Source of the DNA: Acanthamoeba sp. SK_2022b
Taxonomy: Eukaryota; Discosea; Longamoebia; Acanthamoebidae
DNA: 31,734 nucleotides
NCBI GenBank assembly: GCA_027943245.1
Contig: JANDJZ010000402.1
Span: forward strand, 1 to 31,734
Direction of reading: 5' to 3'
In this document: positions 10,801-20,426 of the stretch, in pieces
Layout of the letters: every line of letters begins with the position of its first letter
Numbering within the stretch: the stretch's first letter is position 1
Position numbers and translations under genes: made by a program
Notes under the pieces: generated by a model
Seen by the model: the letters and a program-made list of their open reading frames with translations, nothing else
Told to the model about the DNA's origin: nothing
Database searches by the model: none

Positions 10801-11214
10801 CTTCCACGCCGTGCCGTGCTCCCGCAGCCCTGGAGCCACACGGGCCATGTTGTCAAGAAAAGATTCGAACCGCCTCCGCTTCTCCTCTTGCTTGCCGAGT
10901 AAACGCACTGGGGTGGGGGGGCTACCGTGGTAGAACCGGGTGACTTCAGCCTCGGTCCAGGGGGGTCCCGTGTCCACGTCCTCAGCACCCGCGGGGGCTG
11001 CCCCGACGCTCCCATCGGACGACGAAGCGGGCCCGTCCCTGTTGCCGCCAGGCCCCGAGTTGGCGGCTGCGCTGGCCCCGACGGCCTTGCGTATGCGGTT
11101 GGAGCGGCGCAGGCCTCCGAATTCGCCCACCCCCCTCTCCGACGACGTGCTGCTGCTGTTGGGCGGCATGCCACCAGCGGTGGACGAGGCCGCCCCGCTG
11201 CCACTGCTGCTCAT
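7854..11214 (-). CDS. LIN9: LIN9/ALWAYS EARLY homologue (MuvB complex subunit), SANT + DIRP
   Basis: Twelve exons fit in phase: 10696-11214, 10555-10600, 10388-10452, 10219-10275, 9984-10106, 9576-9917, 9275-9489, 9045-9171, 8862-8979, 8538-8750, 8305-8456 and 7854-8240 (787 residues). LIN9 is the core of MuvB, which joins E2F, pocket proteins and Myb to time cell-cycle transcription. A SANT/Myb domain spans about 85-165 (PWTEAEVTRF, then AWKKIASELKNRTPEMVAAL). A DIRP domain is at about 408-500 (KWCMYEWFCADMDRPF, then RVEWGHVRSVMGKPRRFSQA). The next segment, SEIPLPMAIGVHAL, and a C-terminal helical region (EEFQKHYAHIVVTLAETNQL) also match LIN9. The SANT domain is typical of plant ALY proteins and absent from vertebrate LIN9. 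Two introns need GC donors, at 10387 (AAG|gcaagc, convincing) and 8537 (CAG|gcacgc, tentative); exons 2-6 are the least certain. Confidence 0.88.
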
Positions 11215-11540
11215 CCTTGGTCCTTTCCTGCCCTCAAGAAACGCCCTTACTTTTGTCGACCTCTACTCGGCGGCCCACGAAGAAGGGGAAACGCGAGGGA
11301 AAGGCGAGAGGCCACGAGAGGGTAGGAGCGGTAGTGAAACTCCTCGCGCGAGCTTGGTTGATCACCGAAGGAACGTGTTTGCGCCTTCATTCAATGGAAG
11401 GAGGTGTGTGGCCTATGTACAACTTCTGCACGACAGGGTGCGTCACCGCAGCACCCTCGACAACCAGAAGCACGGGCCTCCACACGCTCCGCCCCTCCCC
11501 TCGGGCTCTCTCTCTTTTCATAAAAGACACAAAAAGTGGC
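11215..11540 (-). promoter_or_regulatory. LIN9 promoter and Rab 3' flank
   Basis: This 326-base gap lies between the Rab stop codon and the LIN9 start codon on the same strand. It is GC-rich with no clear TATA box or AATAAA, and I see no further gene in it. Confidence 0.3.
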
Positions 11541-12358
11541 TCAGCAGCTGCAGCCGCCCTCCTTGGCTTCGGAGCCGGCCGGCTGCCCGCCAGCCACCTT
11601 GATGGTGTCCTGCTGCTGCTGGCTTGGCGCAGGGGCAGCGGCGCCCCCGCCCGTTCGCTTGGAGATGGCGCTCACCAGGGACGTCACCGCCTCGTCCACA
11701 TTTACATTCTCCTTGGCTGCAAGCGAGGGCGCGGGGTGAGCCGCAGGCGTAGCGCGCGCAAGGCGATCGCTGCAAAGCCCCCCCCCCCCAAAACCGCCAA
11801 CGGCAGGCTGTCGTCGTACCGGAGGTGGTGAACCACGCCGTGAAGCCGTGTTCTCGGCAATACTCGTTCATGACCTCTTCGTTGCACGGGTTCTTTACCA
11901 GGTCGCACTGTATGTCGCGCGCGCGAGCCAGGCCAAGCACGCCGGTGCAGAGGTCAGGCCTCTGCGTGGCGAGGAGAAGAGAGCGGGTGGACGTTGTACC
12001 TTGTTGGCGAGGAGCACCACGGGAATGGGCTGGTCGTGGAGGGTGACCTGCCGAGGAGATGGATGGGGGGGAGGGGAGGGGAGAGATGGGGGTTGTGAGT
12101 GTGCAGGCCGAGCGGGAGAGCTTTTAAGAGAAAAGGAGGACGCCAAAGCGCACCTTGGAGTCGATGTCCTGCTTCCACTTCTTGACGGCTTCGAAAGAGG
12201 AATTACGGGTGATGTCGAACACCACAAAGGCCCCGACCGCTTCCTGGTTGCAGCAGCGGGGAGGGAGAGAGAGAGGGTGAGCACGAAGAGGGATCCTGGG
12301 ACCCACCGTGACCACGGTGTACCGATCACACGACAGTCGTGCATGGGAGCCTCAGAGC

Positions 12359-12389
<31 letters not shown>

Positions 12390-13049
12390 GCAAAGGAGAC
12401 GTTGCGGGGCCTACCTTGTAATAAACGCGGGTCATGTTGCCGTATCGTTCCTGCCCTGTGGTTTTGTGTTACGAGGTGTGCACCGCGTGTCAATGCGCGC
12501 GTGTTGGGTTGAAACTTGTTGCGGAAGCCAAAACGCTGAGGAATGGCGACAGAGCCGAGAAGGAGCAAGGCACCGGCGATGTCCCACAGCTGCAGTCGCA
12601 CCAACGTCTTAGAGTCCCAGTTGATCTCTTTCAACGCAAAATCTACTCCGATCTGCAGAGTGTAACGGGTTTCATTGATTTCTCTACCACGTCAGCAACA
12701 GGCCATGCCATATTGCTAATATTTAAATATTAAATCTTAATTCTTATTCATCGAATAAATCACCAGGCTTATTGCACGGAATGGTCAAGAGCGTTGTTTG
12801 GGGGCGACAGAAGGGACTCTAAAAGTGAAAGGTTCAAGGACCAGGTACCGTAGATTTGTAGCTGTCTGAATACATGTTGTTTACATAACGACGAATGATC
12901 GCTGTCTTGCCTGCGTGCACGCGACCATTCATCATTTAAAATGATGACATTCGAGATGAAAATTGGTTTCTTGAAGGAAAGGTACCAGTGCCCATGTCGC
13001 CCACCACAAGAACCTTATAGAGGTACTCGGAAACGCCTTCTTCGCCCAT
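11541..13049 (-). CDS. Rab32-like small GTPase
   Basis: Eight exons join in phase: 12986-13049, 12849-12910, 12574-12652, 12415-12455, 12154-12243, 12000-12047, 11820-11907 and 11541-11716 (215 residues). All GTPase motifs are present: P-loop GDMGTGKTA, switch I YKSTIGVDFALKEINWD, G3 WDIAGQERYGNMTRVYYK, G4 LLANKCDL and G5 TTSAKEN. IGVDFALK and LLANKCD are hallmarks of the Rab32/38 branch, which handles lysosome-related organelles and phagosomes. The C-terminus ends GGCSC, a CXC geranylgeranylation signal. The exon at 11820-11907 was fixed by the NKCD motif: an acceptor 54 bases further upstream would keep the frame but destroy it. One long intron (12653-12848) is unusually AT-rich. Confidence 0.92.
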
Positions 13050-13414
13050 AGCTGCTGAGGGGTGGTTGATATAACGGGTGGTCGTGTTTTTGTTGTTCGT
13101 GCACTTATTTTTTCGCCGGTGGTATCACCGGTGCGACAGAGGAGAACTCGCACTTCCTTCTTCTTCGCTTTCCCTTGTCTTGACTTCTGTTTTGCTTTTA
13201 TTTGTTTTCCTGTAACGAGACGAGACGCACCTGGCCAGATCGATGGCGAGGAGGAGCACAGGCAGGGACTGTGCGGGTAGAGTTGCTTCATTCAAATACG
13301 AGTCGAGAAGGAGTACACGAAAAATGGGTGGGTGGTTGGATGAAGAGAGGGCAGAGCGAGAGCGCTTCAAGCAGCTGCCCGAATGGAGGGAGAGAGAGAA
13401 AGAGAGGAGAGCGC
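13050..13414 (-). promoter_or_regulatory. Rab promoter and membrane-protein 3' flank
   Basis: Between the start of the Rab gene and the stop of the membrane protein gene lie 365 bases with several T-rich patches (13105-13110, 13190-13210) but no recognisable gene, TATA box or repeat. Confidence 0.3.
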
Positions 13415-14844
13415 TCAGAAGCGCGGCGGGGCGACGCCAGAGGCGGAGCGGTGGACGGCCTTGGTGTGGGAGAAGTGGCGGAAGAAGCGGTCGTAGGAGA
13501 TGGGGGCGATGTCCTCGATGCAGAGCGGCCCCCCGGGGCGGGTCGAAGGGTCGCCCGCTCCGGCGTGGAGGAGCGAGAGGCGGTGCGTGAAGGGGCTGAT
13601 GACGTTGACCTCCTTCTTGGACACGATCTCCGTGCTTGCCACCTCCCTCGGTCGCCCCAGCACCCGGTACCGCGCCGACCGCTGCTGCCACTTGACCAGC
13701 TCGCGCTGCAGCGAGATGAACAGCTTCAGGAACCGGTCCTTCTGGCTCCCCTGCTCTCGCGCGCGCGGGCACCCGGGGTGAGGGCGGGCGTGATAAAGGA
13801 GAGGGGGGACAACAACATGAAGAAGAAGCGCCGATGCCTGTACCTTGCCCTTCCAGCTGAAGATCTGGTAGAACTGGTTGCCCTCCTTGACGACGAGCTG
13901 CAGCCAGGCCTCCTCCTCGGAGAAGTGGGTGCGGAAGTAGTGCAGGGACGTGCGCTCGATGACAAACTCCAGCTTGGCCGAACGGAACACGCCGTGCTTC
14001 TTGATGAGCAGGGTCTCCGGACTGAAGGTGAACGAGATCTTGAGCACGATGCACAGCATCAGCGCGAAGAAGAACCCCAGCGCCAGTATCGCCAACGCCA
14101 ACCCTGCCGCCACCCATCACCATCACCATCGCGCTCTGGGGATCAGCACAGCAAGCGCCGAGGCGAAGAGGTACATGTACATACATTTCTATATTCTTAG
14201 TATATTTTATAATTAATTTTCTTATTAATTTTCTTATATTTGTTTTTTCATATTAGAAGTGTAATACTTGAGTAGTGCGGGGGGTAATAGGGACGAGGGG
14301 CGCACCGGCAATGCCGTAGTACATCTCCACGCTTTGGAAGTAGCCACCCAAGTAGGGCAGGTCTCCATACCGCAGCAGCACGCCCGCCCCAATGCCCAGG
14401 AACAGGATCGCCAGCGGGAACAGCGTGAGCTTGCCCGTGAACAGGTACTCGATGGTCCCGACCTCCCGTTCGTCCTGCACCAGCCCACCCACCAGACGAA
14501 TTGTTCGGGGTGAGATGGGGGGGAGAGGGCATCAACCCTTCATGGCTGCAGCGGTGGTGCGGTGGGAGGGGCTGGTGGGGACCCACCCGTGCAAGCAGGG
14601 GTTGCTTAACTGTTGCATACGGCCTGGATTTCTTATTCTTGCTACGTTTTCGCTTCTCCTGGATGTTGTTGTCCGCTGTGGCCAGCGCCCCATCGCTTAA
14701 TCGCACCGGTGAGGATGCGCTCCCTCGTCCGCGCCTTTCCCCACTGGCTGGAGGCGTTGGGCGGCGGTTAAGGAGGGGCGCAGAGTCAGCCGCCTCTTCG
14801 TCGTAGTCCTCGGAGTCGTGTGAGCTTCCTCCCCATCCATCCAT
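13415..14844 (-). CDS. Unrecognised membrane protein with two predicted helices
   Basis: Four exons join in phase: 14587-14844, 14306-14474, 13844-14103 and 13415-13750 (340 residues). I do not recognise the family. The first about 85 residues are charged and probably disordered, with an acidic start (HDSEDYDEEAADSAPLL) and a basic patch (KRKRSKNKKSRP). Two hydrophobic segments follow, TLFPLAILFLGIGAGVLL (about residues 103-120) and GLALAILALGFFFALMLCIV (about 143-162). The rest is soluble: SFTFSPETLLIKKHGVFRSA, a strand-rich piece (LEFVIERTSLHYF, WLQLVVKEGNQFYQIFSWKG), a helix (DRFLKLFISLQRELVKW), and a C-terminal tail. The layout of two helices followed by strands and a helix recalls membrane-anchored PH-like modules, but I cannot prove that. 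Start ATG at 14844 faces the divergent WD40 gene across 107 bases. Confidence 0.8.
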
Positions 14845-14951
14845 GTGACTCGATACCTGGGTTGCCTTGGGTTTCTCTGGTTTTCTCACATCATTTCTTT
14901 TTAGCGAAGTTTCTTTTGCCAATCCCACCAAGCTTGCTCACAACCACAAAG
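14845..14951. promoter_or_regulatory. Short divergent promoter, membrane protein / WD40 gene
   Basis: The two start codons are separated by only 107 bases, so both genes must share this promoter or have overlapping 5' leaders. The T-rich stretch at 14876-14915 is the only marked feature; no TATA box is visible. Confidence 0.5.
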
Positions 14952-16665
14952 ATGGGCGACGCACACGGTGCCTCTGCTGCCGCTTCTGGTGTGGGTGCCG
15001 GAGTTCGTAGAACCTATGTGGAGGACTCCCTGACCTCCTACAGCGCATTCTCCACCACGCACGCCCTGCACCTCGTGCAGGTATCTCTCATGATGCTGCC
15101 TCCCCCTGTGCACCGTCCAAAGCAATACTAACTCGGGAGGCACGTGGCGGCATTGGGGGGGGGGGGCGGTGATGCCACCCTATTCCAGCAATGGCTGCAC
15201 GAGCACGACTACGTGCAGGCTCTTGCCGCCCTGGAGAGCGAAAGGTGACACTCCTCCTCGCTCCTCGCGTGCGTGTTCCTCCTCCCATCGGGACAAGAGA
15301 GAGTGACCCGCGTTTTGCGTGGCTGCAGCGGGGTGAGCTACACGTCGGAGGGTCTGCAGAGGAGCGGTCAGCTGACGGGCATCCTCACCGAGCACCACGA
15401 ACTCCAGCTCGCCATGCAGGCCGAGGACGACGCTCGCCGATCCCAGCTCGAAGAGCTCGTGCGCGCCCATCTGCCTCCTCCTCCCCACCAAGCAGCGCCA
15501 GCAGCTCGGGCAGCACGAGGCTCACCATTGAGAGGGGGGGGGGTAAATCGTGTGTGATGATCGTTTCTGTGCGTGTGTGCGTGTGCGTGCGTGGATGGAA
15601 TGCGCACGCGCAGCTGAGCGGGGGCGATGGGAGGTTCGTGAATTCGCTGGTCGCGTCGCTCGACAACCTCCACCCGAGCAAGCCCGTCCTCGCGGTGGCC
15701 TTTTCGCCCGACCCCGACCGGAAGTGGCTCGCCACGGGGAGCTCCGACAAGAGCATCCGCGTCACCGACTACGAATCGCAGGCGCACGTCACCACCTTTG
15801 ACCACCACCAGGCCGGCGTGATCACCCTCGCCTTCAACCCCGCACAGCCGTACGCCGCCCTCCCACCCTCCACTCCACGGCGTGTGCTTTCCGCGCCGTG
15901 TGTCGCGTGTATGTGTACATGTGTATATGTGTATATGTGTGTATATGTGTGTATATGTGTATGTGCGGCAGTGATCCCACTCACAGAGGTCCTCGTGTAG
16001 GGAGCAGCTCCTCTCCGGCTCGATGGATGGAACGGCCTCTCTCCTGAGCCTCGACTCGGCCAGTGTCCTCCAGCGCCTTTCCGACCACAAAAAGTGCGCC
16101 CCCCCCCCCATGGATGCACTCCCCCCTCCTACGGGGGCTCTCCCTCCTCTCGCGCGCAGGCAAGTAATGAATGGGAGGGAGGGGGCTCTCTCTCACCCTT
16201 CCGCTCGTCGGTGCCCGTTGTTGTTGTTTGGGGGGGGGGCGTGCCAGGTACGTGGTGTGCGCTGCGTGGCACCCCGGAGGCCACCATTTTGCGACGGGCT
16301 CCTACGGTGCGTGCTCCTCCCCTCCCCCCCATCCACGACGAACGCACCGCCGCCCACGTGCTCCTCCCCCATGCGTACTGGCTGATGCTCTCCCCGCCTC
16401 TCCTCCCCGCGCCATTTGCAGACCACACCGTGTGCCTCTACCAGAAAAGGTGCCCCCCCCCCTCCCTTTCTTTTTTGCAGTTCTGGTGGCGCGGCGTGGC
16501 GGCCTTTGGCGCGTGTGGCCACGTCCAACGAGGATCGCCTGACTGATGTCAGTGCACTCCGCCTCCCGAGAGCAGCCCGTCGTCCGGCACATTCCAGCTG
16601 AAGAAGCAGTTCCTTTTCGCATCCAACGTGGAATCCATCCATTTCACTCTGGTGCGTGCGTGCGT

Positions 16666-16730
<65 letters not shown>

Positions 16731-17760
16731 TGCTCCACCGTCGTGGCCGCCAAGTGAATGAGCACTTATGCGCGAGACAGTCTCAGCTCACACCTACCCT
16801 CCACACACCAGGACGGCAAGCTGCTTCTCGTGGCCGCGCGCGAAGGTACCTTTTGCGTTGAACTGGGCCCGGGCTGTGTTGATTGGGGGGAGTACAATCC
16901 CGCCCCCCGCCCCCTCTCTAACGCCAGTGGGCTTTTGCACCAGACAACTACCTCCATATTGTGGACATGGACACGCTGGCCGTCGAGAAGATGAACATGA
17001 ACGCCAACCTGGACAACCATGTGCGTAGGTCTTGGTGTGTCGCCGGCCGGCGGGTAGGATCGAGCTCCACCTCACCTCGCTGCATTCTCTCCCGGGGCCC
17101 GCAGGTCTCCTTCTCGGCCCTGCACATCACCTCCGACGCTGCGTCCAAGTACCTGCTCGTCGCAACGGGTAAGACGCGACCACGCCGCGGCGAGCAGGGT
17201 GGGGCGCTGAGCATTATTTGGCCGCCTGGCCGATGTCGTCCGCGACAGACAAGGACCGGAGCATCATGTTCTCTCTGGCGGACTCGCGGCAGGTGCGCAA
17301 CTTCTGGGGCTCGGAAAACGGCGTGTTCAGCCAACCCCGCGTGGCCTTCGACCCCACCGCCAAGTACATCTACTGCGTGCGTCTGCTCCGCTTTGCCCCC
17401 CCCCCCAATCCCGCGTGAAGCCGCTTCGCCACTTGTTGGTTGGCGCCAGCCCTCACCTTGTAATCTCTTCGCCATCATGCAGACGGCGCAGGATAACAAG
17501 CTGCACGTGTACGACATCGCCTCGGAAAAGATCCTTCACAAGAACGCCGCTCACACGGCCACCATAGTACGTGCTATCGCCCTTTCATTATCTCCCTCTC
17601 CCTCCCTCTCTGTCTTTGCCCCGTTGCTCCGTCGTTGCCCCAGCAACCTTACGTGGCTTTGGGACAGAGGGACATGCAGCACCACCCGCGGGAGAATTGC
17701 GTTGCTACGGCCTCGTTCGATCGAACGGTTAAGCTCTGGGGCCACGCCCAACAGGAGTGA
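14952..17760 (+). CDS. LisH-like and WD40 repeat protein
   Basis: Fourteen exons join in phase: 14952-15080, 15189-15244, 15329-15458, 15614-15849, 16001-16093, 16248-16306, 16422-16449, 16576-16651, 16812-16845, 16944-17020, 17105-17168, 17249-17376, 17483-17566 and 17668-17760 (428 residues). The N-terminus has a LisH-like motif (VQQWLHEHDYVQALAALESE, about residues 43-62), normally a dimerisation element, then a helical stretch. Six or seven WD40 blades follow: KWLATGSSDKSIRVTDY, QLLSGSMDGTASLLSL, HFATGSYDHTVCLY, an unusual middle (FLFASNVESIHFTLDGKLLLVAARED), YIYCTAQDNKLHVYD, and a final NCVATASFDRTVKLWG near the stop. It is probably a scaffold, perhaps for RNA or a protein complex; I cannot name the orthologue. 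The joint from 16449 to 16576 skips a plausible exon because only that keeps a sensible WD40 frame. Confidence 0.85.
15909..15964. repeat. Interrupted (TGTA/TG)n in a WD40 gene intron
   Basis: A run of TGTATATGTG-type units lies in the intron 15850-16000. It looks like a decayed TG microsatellite. Confidence 0.8.
16667..16729. repeat. (GT)31 microsatellite in a WD40 gene intron
   Basis: A pure GT run begins 15 bases after the donor at 16652 (gtgcgtgcgtgcgtg), so the donor itself may be the source from which the repeat grew. Confidence 0.95.
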
Positions 17761-17824
17761 TCAGCCCAGGGGCCCAGCCGCCTGTGCCAGGCCGCAGCCA
17801 AGCGTGGCGCGCTCGCGCTTGGGC
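17761..17824. terminator. 64-bp convergent 3' junction with hairpin potential
   Basis: The stop codons of the WD40 gene (+) and CDC6 (-) are 64 bases apart. An inverted repeat, AGCCAAGCG at 17796-17804 and CGCTTGGGCT at 17816-17825, could form a stem of about nine pairs with one bulge. No AATAAA is seen on either strand, so the two mRNAs probably overlap at their 3' ends. Confidence 0.45.
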
Positions 17825-20426
17825 TCACGTCGCGTCGGAAAGCACGCGGGCCAGCGCTCTGGTCGGTTGCACTGCTGATCGCAGCTCGTTGTCCGACACC
17901 TGCGATCACCGCGCAAATGCAATCAGCGCACGGTGATTGTTTCGAAGAAGAAAAACGGGAGAGGGAAAGGGGGACAAGAATAAGAATAACGGGCGCAATA
18001 CCTGGAGGAGCAGCCCCTGCAGGCTGCCCTTGGCTTTGACGGTCGTTATGAGCGCATGGCCCTCGAGCGCAGCGCACATGTCGCAGAACTCGCTCGGCGT
18101 CACGGCGCCAAAACCATCGCGCGTGCTCACTGCCTTGTAGGTGTCAAAGACCTGGTCGGGCGCGAGGCACGCGATGAGAGGCGCCGGGACACGGGAGCGC
18201 AGTGGGCGGCAGGACATGGGGGGAGGGGGGGGAGGCGGCGGTGCCTTTTTCCAGGGCAGGGGCCCGGCCAATCGAGCGGCGAGCTGCCCTCGGGCCACGA
18301 CGAGGCAGCACAGGATGAGCTGCTGGTGGGTGGGCAGCGCGCGGATCTGCTCGGCGCGCTTGCTGACTTGGCCGAGCACGCCCGTCATCGCTTGGTGCAT
18401 CTGCAGCATCGAAACCCGCGGCAGCTTTCGGCGAGGCTGACTGCCCCAGGTGCGCGGCAAGTCCTTCAGCGCGCCCTCCACGGCCAGCCTGGGACATGGT
18501 CCAAGCAGGTGAGGTGGTGAACAGAGAGTAGTGGCGCACGTCAAACAACAACTACTACTACTACTGGTGGTTGTTGTTGTTGCCAGGCGATCGGAGAAAC
18601 GGAGGAGGGCGGGGGCCACACGCACTTGGCGAGGCGAAGCGTCTTGCGGGCATCTCCGGACATCTTGCCCGCTTGGGTGGCGCAAAGCTGCAGAGCGGGG
18701 TCATCAAAGACGCGGTGGCCTGTCCTCTCTTGCCTCGCCTTGAGGATGTCCAGCAGCTGGGCCGAGTTGTAGCTTTCGAACGTCATCTGCTTCACGTCTC
18801 CTGAAGAAGGCACGCGAGCCGGTCAGACAAAATGGTTCCTTACGCGCGAGGAGCCAGAGGAGGGGGGGGGGGTGGAGAGAGAGAGAGAGGGGTACCATAT
18901 TTGGCCGTCTGTAGGAGAGGCAGGCTCTCCTTCAGCCGGAGAGCGTTCGCCACCCCTGCAGCCCCAAACAATCGATCAATCAACGGTGTTGCCCCTCAGC
19001 CACGAGACAGCACGCCGGGCATTCAACCCGCGCGCAAAAACCGAGCGCACCGATGAAGACCAGGGACGACTTGGGCAAGGTGACGATCTCAAACAGCTTG
19101 TAGAGAATGTCGGTCTGCTTGGCCATGATCAGCTGATCGAGCTCGTCCAAGATCACCACCCTATCGCGCGTGGGGGAGGGTTAACGACAGCGATTGGGGG
19201 GAGGGAGGGCGTGTGTGCCCAGCATGAACGACGGCAACAAGAAAAGGAGGGAAAGCCACAGAGGATCGTGCAAGGATTACGTCATGTGAGGGCGCCTCGG
19301 GTCGGTCAGCAGGTCCTCAAGACGTTTGCCCCGCGCTCCGCCAAGTGCCTTGAGAATGGCGTCCTCGATTTGTCCGGCCTGCATGTGCATCCCGTTCAAC
19401 TCGATCACTGGCACCAGTGGCACACACACGCGCGCGCATCAGCAGGGGGGCTTGGCTCGACGAGGCATCAACCCTTCCCCGTGCACCAGCGAGGGGTAGG
19501 CTTGGCTGGGTCAGTGCACCTTGAGACGAAGCTTCTCCTCCTCCGTTCTTCTTCTCCCACTTCTTCATCCTTTCGATGACTCGGTGCAGGGTCAGCGTCT
19601 TGCCGGTCCCTATAATTAAAATAAAATAAGTAATTCAAAATAATAATAATAAAGTACTGTGTCGCATGCGTTCGAGTGGTGATTGGGAGAGGATGCACGC
19701 ACCTGGGCTGCCGGATACATAGAGAGAGCCAGCCTTGCGCTGTAGGACGTGTTCTTGCCAGAAGCGCGCCATTTCCTGTTCGTTCTCCTCGCGCCCGGTC
19801 TTCTTGCCCGCCGCGTCTTGGCAGAGGTCCAGCTGCTCCTTGACCTGTTTGTACACTTGCTCGGCTTCGGCGAGAGTCACCCAGACCTCCTCCTCCTCCT
19901 CCTGCGCTTTTTGTGTCGAGACCTCCTGGCCGCGCCTACCGCTGCCTTCGTGTCGCTGCTTGACGGAATGGTTGTCTTCTCTGCGCTCGCTCTCGCTAGC
20001 ACTTGCGGTGCATCTGCTTGCGTGCTTCGAGGCGGAGGCATCTTCCAGCCCAGCGGCAGTGTTGGCCGTGCTCGTGCTGGTGGTTGTGGAGTCTGCGCAC
20101 ACGGGAGAGATGTCGCTCGTCGTACTCGCGACTCCTCGCGTCTTGCGCTTGGCCACACGGCGTACCCCTGTGCTGGAAGCGCTTGTCGCTCTGTTCTGCT
20201 CAACAGGGAGTGGAGGCTGCAAGGAAGAAGAAGAACTCGTGCAGGCGTTGGTATCCGCTGCCGGGTTCGGGCTAGCGCGGGAAGGTGGCCGGTAGACCAC
20301 TGCTACGCCGCCATAGCCCTCGCTGCTGTGGGGCAAAGGGCGAGGCCTGTAGTAGACCTTGAAGTCTTGGCCATCGCAGAAAGGAGCGGCAAGGGGGGCA
20401 GGGAGATGGCCAGCGCTGGAAGTCAT
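17825..20426 (-). CDS. CDC6: CDC6 replication licensing AAA+ ATPase
   Basis: Exons join in phase: 19703-20426, 19520-19609, 19281-19407, 19051-19160, 18896-18955, 18626-18800, 18245-18488, 18002-18151 and 17825-17899 (584 residues). CDC6 binds ORC at origins and helps load MCM helicases. After a disordered S/T-rich N-terminus of about 210 residues comes a helical lead-in and the AAA+ core: SLYVSGSPGTGKT (Walker A), VVILDELDQL (Walker B), LVFIGVANALRL (sensor 1) and KMSGDARKTLRLAK (sensor 2). The C-terminal winged helix follows (LPTHQQLILCCLVVA, VFDTYKAVSTRDGFGAVTPSEFCDMCAALE). The choice of CDC6 over ORC1 rests on length and on this spacing. Bases 18152-18244 are a multiple of three and open, but look like a pyrimidine-rich GC-AG intron; if retained the protein has 31 more residues. 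The start at 20426 is the first ATG after the likely leader; an upstream in-frame start is possible. Confidence 0.92.

Noticed and set aside
10907..10926. An 18-base intron in LIN9 exon 1 (gtagccccccc...ccccag)
   Set aside because: It is too short to splice, the length keeps the frame, and reading through gives an unbroken SANT region.
11908..11961. A 54-base extension of the Rab exon with acceptor at 11962
   Set aside because: It keeps the frame but would insert residues into the G4 motif. The acceptor at 11908 gives NKCDL as required for guanine binding.
16477..16573. An extra WD40 gene exon after the acceptor ttttttgcag
   Set aside because: It leads to a frame that ends at a stop and loses the blade FLFASNVESIHFTL. 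Skipping it restores phase exactly.
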